Under the pieces are notes generated by a model. The model made no database searches. It had not been told where the DNA came from and worked only from the letters and a program-made list of their open reading frames with translations. Below, one piece after another: positions 20,129 through 25,223 of a stretch of DNA of 25,223 nucleotides (within the stretch, counting starts at the first letter, position 1; each line of letters opens with the position of its first letter). The position numbers and the translations under genes were made by a program. This DNA is from a virus. The DNA is taken from IMG/VR virus record IMGVR_UViG_3300022723_000287, positions 1-25,223 of that record, one strand, 5' to 3'.

Positions 20129-23100
20129 ATGGCCACTCTCGTTCTCGGTGCCGCTGGCGCCGCCATCGGCGGTTCGATAGGCGGCGCGATCCTCGGCGTG
20201 AGCGCTGCGACCATCGGCGGCTTCATCGGCTCGACCATCGGCTCGGTCGTCGACAGCTGGATCATCTCGTCGCTGGCGCCGACGCAGCGCATCGAGGGCG
20301 CTCGGCTCGACACGCTGCGCATCACCTCCGCTACAGAAGGCGCGGTCATCCCGCGGCTCTACGGTCGCATGCGCATGGGCGGCAACATCATCTGGGCGAC
20401 CGATTTCCGCGAGGAGACCAAGACCACCACGCAGGGCGGCGGAAAGGGCGGCGGGGGCGGCAAGGTCAAGACCACCGAGTATCTCTACTACGCCTCCTTC
20501 GCCGTCGCGCTCTGCGAGGGCCCGATCACCGGCATCGGGCGCATCTGGGCCGACGGCAAACCAATGGACCTCTCCGGCGTCACCTGGCGCTGGTATCCCG
20601 GCGACGAGGCACAGACGGCGGACCCTTTCATCGCGGCCAGGATGGGGGCGGCCAGCACGCCGGCCTACCGCGGCACGGCCTATGTGGTCTTCGAGGAGCT
20701 GGCGCTCTCGACCTACGGCAACCGCCTGCCGCAACTTTCCTTCGAGGTGTTCCGACCGCTCGCCGACCCCGATACCGCCGAGGGGCTGACCCGCGCCGTC
20801 ACCATGATCCCGGCCTCGGGCGAGTTCACCTACGCGACGCAGGCGATCCGCAAGACCGATGGCGGCGCGACGGTGCCCGAGAACCTGAACGCGCTCTCGG
20901 ACACCGCCGACATGGCGGTGGCGCTCGACCGTCTGCAGGCCATGGCGCCGAAGGTGGAGAGCGTGAGCCTCGTGGTCGCCTGGTTCGGGAACGACCTCCG
21001 TGCGGGCGAGTGCACGATCCGCCCGGGCGTCGAAGTCTCGGCGAAGACCACGAGCCCGCAGACCTGGTCGGTGAATGGCGTCAGCCGCGCCAGCGCCTTC
21101 CTCGTCAGCCGCGACGACGAGGATCGTCCCGTCTATGGCGGCACGCCGTCCGACTTCGCGGTGGTGCAGGCCATCCAGGAGATGAAGGCGCGCGGGCTGC
21201 GCGTCACCTTCTACCCGTTTATCCTGATGGACGTGCCGCTCGGTAACACCCTGCCGAACCCGTATTCCGACAACGCGGCCGAGACGGGCCAGCCTGTATT
21301 CCCCTGGCGCGGCCGGATCACCTGTTCTCCAGCGGCGGGTTTCGCCGGGACCGTGGACAAGACCGCCACGGCGGCCGCGCAGGTCGCGGCGCTGTTCGGC
21401 GCGGCCACGCCCGCCAGCTTCAGCGTCTCGGGCGAGAGCGTCAGCTGGACCGGGCCATCGGGCGACTGGGGCCTGCGGCGCATGGTGCTGCACTACGCCC
21501 ATCTCTGCGCGGCGGCAGGCGGGGTGGATGCTTTCCTTATCGGCACCGAGATGCCGGGGCTGACGACGATCCGCTCGAGTGCGTCCATCTATCCGGCGGT
21601 GCAGGCCTATCGGGACCTCCTCGCGGATGTCCGCTCGATCCTCGGGGCCGAGACGAAGATCGGCTATGCGGCCGACTGGTCGGAGTATTTCGGGCACCAG
21701 CCGGGCGACGGCTCGGGCGACGTGTTCTTCCACCTCGATCCGCTCTGGGCCGATCCGGAGATCGATTTTGTCGGCATCGACAACTACATGCCGCTCTCGG
21801 ACTGGCGCGACGGCTTCGAACATGCCGACGCGGCCGAGGGCTGGCCCGCGATCTATGACCGGGCCTACCTGCAGGCGAACATCGCGGGCGGCGAAGGCTA
21901 CGACTGGTTCTACGCCAGCGCCGCCGACCGCTCCGCACAGGTCCGCACCCCAATTACCGATGGGGCGGCGGCCAAGCCGTGGGTCTTCCGCTACAAGGAT
22001 CTGCGCGCCTGGTGGTCGAACCCGCATTACGACCGCCCCGGAGGCGTGGAGAGCGGGACGCCCACGGCGTGGACGCCGGAGTCCAAGCCGATCTGGTTCA
22101 CCGAGCTTGGCTGTCCGGCCATCGACCGCGGCACCAACCAGCCGAACGTCTTCTTCGACCCGAAGTCGTCGGAGAGCTTCACGCCGCATTTCTCGCGAGG
22201 CTGGCGCGATGACGCCATCCAGCGGGCGTATCTCGAGGCGACGTACCTCTGGTGGGGCACCCCGGCAAATAACCCGGTGTCCTCGATCTACGGTGGCCGG
22301 ATGGTGCACGTCCCCGAATGCGCCGCATGGACCTGGGACGCGCGGCCCTATCCGTTCTTCCCGGCGCTGACAGACGTCTGGACGGACGGGGCGAACTGGC
22401 GGCTTGGTCATTGGCTGACCGGGCGGCTCGGCGCGGTGTCGCTGGCGGCGCTCGTGCGGCACCTCTGCCTGCGCGCCGGGCTGCCCGAGTCCCGGATCGA
22501 TGTCACCGGGCTCTGGGGCGCGGTCGAGGGCTACGCCATCACGGCGCTGGAAAGCCCGCGCGCCTCGATCACCACGCTCGCGCGGCATTTCGGCTTCGAC
22601 GCGGTCGAGACCGAGGGCGTAATCCGCTTCGTCATGCGCGGCCGGGCGGCGGTGAAGAGCGTCGGCCCCGACGATCTCGCCGCGCCTCGCGAGGGTGATA
22701 TCCTCGAACTGACCCGTGGTCAGGAGACCGAACTGCCGCAGGCCCTGAAATGGCAGGTCGCCCGCGCCGACGAGGATTACGAGGCCGCGCAGGTCGAGGC
22801 ACGGCGCATCACCGTCGACACGACCCGCATCGCCTCTGAGTCCTTCCCCATGGCGGTGCCGCCCGAGGAAGCCGAACGGCGTTGCCGCCGCGCGCTGATG
22901 GAGGCGTGGGTGGGCCGCGAGACGGCGGCGTTCCGTCTGCCGCCGTCGCGGCTCGTGCTCGACCCGGCCGACCCAATCCGGCTCGCGCATGACGGGCGGC
23001 TGGTCGATCTGCGGCTCGTCTCCATCGCCGATGCAGAGGCGCGCGGCATAGAGGCGGTCCGCCAGGACCGGGCGACCTACGACCTGCCGCCCGGCGATCC

Positions 23101-24094
23101 GCGCGCGGCATCGCTGACGCGCGCCGTCGTCTTCGGCGCGCCGGACGCGGTGCTGATGGACCTGCCGCAGCTGACCGAGGATCAGCCCGCGCATCGGCCG
23201 TTCGTCGCCGCCCACGCGGTTCCCTGGCCGGGCGAGATGGCGGTGTTCCGCAGCCCCTCGACCGATGGCTTCGAGCTGCTGGCCACGTTCGGCAGCCGCG
23301 CCCGGATTGGCACGCTGGTCTCTGATCTCTACGCGGGGCCCACCTCGCGCTTCGACCTCGGCAATGCGCTGGTCGTCGACCTGTTGACCGGCACGGTGGA
23401 AAGCGTCACCGACCTGACGCTGTTCGGCGGGGCGAACGCGCTCGCGATCGAGAGCGCGCCCGGCACCTGGGAGATCGTGCAGGCGGGCGCGGCGGAGCTG
23501 CTCGCCCCCGGCCGGTATCGGCTGACCCGCTTGCTGCGGGGTCAACGCGGCACCGAGGCCGCCATGGGCAATCCGACGCCCACCGGCGCGAGGGTCGTGG
23601 TACTCGATGACAACCTCGCGTCCCTGCCGATCGCCGAGGCCGACCTTGGGATCCCATGGAACTGGCGCGTCGGCCCCGCGAGCCGCCCGGTGACCGACGA
23701 GACCTATGTCGCGCAGGCCTTCAAGCCAGCGGGCGTCGGGCTGCGGCCGTTTTCCGTCGCCCATATCGAGCAGCCATGGCGCACTCCACGCGCGCCCGGC
23801 GATCTGACGATCCGCTGGACACGCCGGTCCCGAGCTCTCGCGGCCGACAGCTGGGGCGGGCTCGAGGTGCCGCTTGGCGAGGAACTGGAAGCCTACGAGG
23901 TCGAGATTCTCGACGGCACCACCGTGAAGCGGGTGCTGAGCACGACCACCACCAGCGTGGCCTACACCTCCGCCCAGCAGACCGCCGACTGGGGCACGCC
24001 GCTCGGGCCCGGCGACACGCTCGACATCCGCATCTTCCATCTCTCCGCCCTCGTGGGGCGGGGCGCGCCCAAGATCGTCACACTCACGTTCTGA
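20129..24094 (+). CDS. Baseplate megatron, GTA TIM-barrel-like protein (RcGTA g15-like)
   Basis: 1321-aa multidomain tail-tip protein. The Gly/Ala-rich hydrophobic N-terminus (residues 1-45, LVLGAAGAAIGGSIGGAILG) is followed by YGRMRMGGNIIWATDFRE and a GGGKGGGGG loop, typical of phage tail-tip proteins. A TIM-barrel domain covers about 430-760, with acidic residues in glycoside-hydrolase-like settings: Glu474 in FLIGTEMPGL and Glu659 in IWFTELGCPA. Also present are FVGIDNYMPLSDW and a WWGTPANNPVS segment. The C-terminal half contains a phage-tail domain and fibronectin-like beta sequence. It likely binds and perhaps trims host surface glycans. Size and order match RcGTA g15. A 1490-residue antisense ORF here is a GC artefact. 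Confidence 0.93.
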   Translation: MATLVLGAAGAAIGGSIGGAILGVSAATIGGFIGSTIGSVVDSWIISSLAPTQRIEGARLDTLRITSATEGAVIPRLYGRMRMGGNIIWATDFREETKTTTQGGGKGGGGGKVKTTEYLYYASFAVALCEGPITGIGRIWADGKPMDLSGVTWRWYPGDEAQTADPFIAARMGAASTPAYRGTAYVVFEELALSTYGNRLPQLSFEVFRPLADPDTAEGLTRAVTMIPASGEFTYATQAIRKTDGGATVPENLNALSDTADMAVALDRLQAMAPKVESVSLVVAWFGNDLRAGECTIRPGVEVSAKTTSPQTWSVNGVSRASAFLVSRDDEDRPVYGGTPSDFAVVQAIQEMKARGLRVTFYPFILMDVPLGNTLPNPYSDNAAETGQPVFPWRGRITCSPAAGFAGTVDKTATAAAQVAALFGAATPASFSVSGESVSWTGPSGDWGLRRMVLHYAHLCAAAGGVDAFLIGTEMPGLTTIRSSASIYPAVQAYRDLLADVRSILGAETKIGYAADWSEYFGHQPGDGSGDVFFHLDPLWADPEIDFVGIDNYMPLSDWRDGFEHADAAEGWPAIYDRAYLQANIAGGEGYDWFYASAADRSAQVRTPITDGAAAKPWVFRYKDLRAWWSNPHYDRPGGVESGTPTAWTPESKPIWFTELGCPAIDRGTNQPNVFFDPKSSESFTPHFSRGWRDDAIQRAYLEATYLWWGTPANNPVSSIYGGRMVHVPECAAWTWDARPYPFFPALTDVWTDGANWRLGHWLTGRLGAVSLAALVRHLCLRAGLPESRIDVTGLWGAVEGYAITALESPRASITTLARHFGFDAVETEGVIRFVMRGRAAVKSVGPDDLAAPREGDILELTRGQETELPQALKWQVARADEDYEAAQVEARRITVDTTRIASESFPMAVPPEEAERRCRRALMEAWVGRETAAFRLPPSRLVLDPADPIRLAHDGRLVDLRLVSIADAEARGIEAVRQDRATYDLPPGDPRAASLTRAVVFGAPDAVLMDLPQLTEDQPAHRPFVAAHAVPWPGEMAVFRSPSTDGFELLATFGSRARIGTLVSDLYAGPTSRFDLGNALVVDLLTGTVESVTDLTLFGGANALAIESAPGTWEIVQAGAAELLAPGRYRLTRLLRGQRGTEAAMGNPTPTGARVVVLDDNLASLPIAEADLGIPWNWRVGPASRPVTDETYVAQAFKPAGVGLRPFSVAHIEQPWRTPRAPGDLTIRWTRRSRALAADSWGGLEVPLGEELEAYEVEILDGTTVKRVLSTTTTSVAYTSAQQTADWGTPLGPGDTLDIRIFHLSALVGRGAPKIVTLTF

Positions 24095-24104
24095 AGGCCA
24101 TCCC

Positions 24105-25223
24105 ATGTCCGACGCCACGACCCATCTCCTGCTGCCCTACATCCTGGCGGCGCAGGCCCAGAAGCACGTCACCCACAACGAGGCGCTGCGGCTGCTCGAC
24201 GGGCTCGTCCAGCTCTCGGTGCTCGACCGGGACCTGACCGGGCCGCCTGGAGGCCCCGCCGACGGCGACCGTTACATCGTCGGCTCGGGCGCGACGGGCG
24301 ACTGGGCGGGCTGGGATCTGAACGTCGCACTCTGGACCGACGGCGCCTGGCTGCGCCTGCCGCCGCGGACTGGCTGGCGGGCGTGGGTCGAGGAGCTCGA
24401 CGGATCAGCAAACTCTCCGGGGGAGAGTTTGCCCGGAGAACGGCTGCTGCTGGTCTATGACGGTGCGGGCTGGATCGGGACCACGCCCACGGCGCTGCAG
24501 AACATGGCGCTGCTCGGGCTGGGGACCACGGCCGATGCGTCGAACCCGTTCTCGGCCAAGCTCAACGCGGCGCTCTGGACGGCGAAGACCGTCTCTGAAG
24601 GCGGCACCGGCGATCTATTCTACACGATGAACAAGGAGGCTGCGGGCGACGATCTCGGGCTGACGCTGCAGACCGGTTTTGTGACGAAGGCGCTGGTGGG
24701 CCTTTTCGGCTCGGATCGCTTCCGCCTCGCGGTCTCCGCCGACGGCAGCACCTTCTTCGACGGGCTCAGCGTCGACAACGCGAACGGCATCGTCGACCAG
24801 CCCCGGCTGCCGCGGTTCAAGGCGTACACGAACTACGACAACTATGTCGGCGTCGGAACCTGGACGAAAATCGCCATCAACAACACCGACTACAACGACC
24901 AGGGCGCCTTCGATGCCGCCAACAACCTCTTCGTGGCCCCGGTGGACGGCACCTACCTCTTCGGCGCGACGCTGCTCTACAAGATCAACGCCAGCACGTC
25001 GGCGCGGATGAGCGGGCGGCTCGCGCTGAACGGCACGACCGAGATCCGCGGCTCGTTCGGCGAGATCAGCGGCGCGCATGTCTCCGAGGCGACGGCGCTC
25101 TGGCTGCAGACGATGGTGCCGCTGACGGCGGGCGATACAGTTGAGCTGCAGGGGTATTTCCGGGTCGCGGACGGCTACTTTGCCGCCGACCAGACGTCCT
25201 TCTGGGGCGCGAAGCTGGGATGA
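24105..25223 (+). CDS. DUF2793 protein with C1q-like C-terminal domain (tail fibre/receptor-binding candidate)
   Basis: 372-aa protein. Residues 1-130 form a DUF2793 domain (THLLLPYILAAQAQKHVTHNEALRLLDGLVQL ... PPGGPADGDRYIVG ... LLLVYDGAGWI). A linker with Ser/Gly/Thr (about 165-230) follows. Residues about 234-372 look like a C1q/TNF-type jelly roll: FKAYTNYDNYVGVGTWTKIAINN, NNLFVAPVDGTYLFGATLLYK, LALNGTTEIRG, and VPLTAGDTVELQG. C1q-like trimers bind ligands at particle tips, so this is the likely receptor-binding protein. Codons 102-110 are formed by a perfect palindrome that looks inserted. The gene ends with TGA at the window edge. Confidence 0.82.
   Translation: MSDATTHLLLPYILAAQAQKHVTHNEALRLLDGLVQLSVLDRDLTGPPGGPADGDRYIVGSGATGDWAGWDLNVALWTDGAWLRLPPRTGWRAWVEELDGSANSPGESLPGERLLLVYDGAGWIGTTPTALQNMALLGLGTTADASNPFSAKLNAALWTAKTVSEGGTGDLFYTMNKEAAGDDLGLTLQTGFVTKALVGLFGSDRFRLAVSADGSTFFDGLSVDNANGIVDQPRLPRFKAYTNYDNYVGVGTWTKIAINNTDYNDQGAFDAANNLFVAPVDGTYLFGATLLYKINASTSARMSGRLALNGTTEIRGSFGEISGAHVSEATALWLQTMVPLTAGDTVELQGYFRVADGYFAADQTSFWGAKLG
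24408..24432. repeat. Coding palindrome inside the DUF2793 gene
   Basis: GCAAACTCTCC and GGAGAGTTTGC (perfect 11-bp arms) flank GGG. It is in frame and encodes the ANSPGESLP segment between WRAWVEELDGS and GERLLLVYDG, where the DUF2793 fold would normally run straight from one strand to the next. Its AAAC/GTTT content differs from the GC-rich surroundings. It looks like a small palindromic element that inserted without breaking the frame. Confidence 0.65.

Noticed and set aside
19646-24118. 1490-residue antisense ORF opposite the megatron and NlpC/P60 genes
   Set aside because: Mirror of high-GC coding sequence on the other strand; composition is Arg/Gly/Asp-rich low complexity and no recognisable domain appears.

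Overview
The window looks like a partly degraded, tailed-phage (siphovirus-type) prophage in a high-GC alphaproteobacterium, most likely of the Rhodobacterales. The basis is the high GC, the strongly G/C-ending codons, and a distal-tail gene set of the Rhodobacter gene transfer agent (RcGTA) type: DUF2460, DUF2163, NlpC/P60 peptidase and a giant TIM-barrel protein. No tRNA, rRNA or CRISPR array was seen.

Left arm (1-9298, all leftward). A mobility operon is read in the order: 72-aa protein, DUF2924 protein, large serine recombinase, 127-aa HTH-like protein. A group II intron of about 2.24 kb with its own reverse transcriptase interrupts it. I can place both intron ends from sequence: a GTGCG 5' end at 3976, and domain V, domain VI and a bulged branch A leading to a 3' end at 1733. 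Removing it rejoins the DUF2924 frame so that it ends ...FFGLDQTGGAR and overlaps the recombinase start as ATGA. Upstream of this operon is a two-gene cargo unit, an AAA+ ATPase followed by an 813-aa subtilisin-like protease with a complete catalytic set. Then come a 243-aa protein of unknown function and the C-terminal half of an S24 (CI/LexA-type) phage repressor.

Breakpoint (about 9292-9303). The repressor remnant is joined head-to-head to the last 74 codons of a major capsid protein. Terminase, portal, prohead protease, most of the capsid gene and the early region are missing, so a large deletion removed the head module and the repressor's N-terminus.

Right arm (9298-25223, rightward except a toxin-antitoxin insert). 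The order is: DUF2190 cement protein; an in-frame fusion of a head-tail joining protein with a DUF6441 protein; an inserted leftward GNAT toxin/DUF1778 antitoxin pair with a promoter-operator palindrome; tail terminator-like protein; tail tube; tail assembly chaperone with a canonical A AAA AAC -1 frameshift site; tape measure; DUF2460 protein broken by an in-frame TAG; a lysis cassette (holin candidate, small membrane proteins, GH24 endolysin, overlapping spanin pair); DUF2163 hub; NlpC/P60 peptidase; megatron-like baseplate protein; and a DUF2793 protein with a C1q-like C-terminal domain. Most genes overlap by 1-4 nt (TGATG/ATGA), as in one late operon.

Together these make a tail and lysis module without a head, linked to a site-specific recombination operon and an ATPase-protease cargo pair. 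Several independent lesions (breakpoint, connector fusion, duplicated gene end, amber codon) argue for a decaying prophage. A tail-only particle is conceivable only if the amber is suppressed or is a sequence error.
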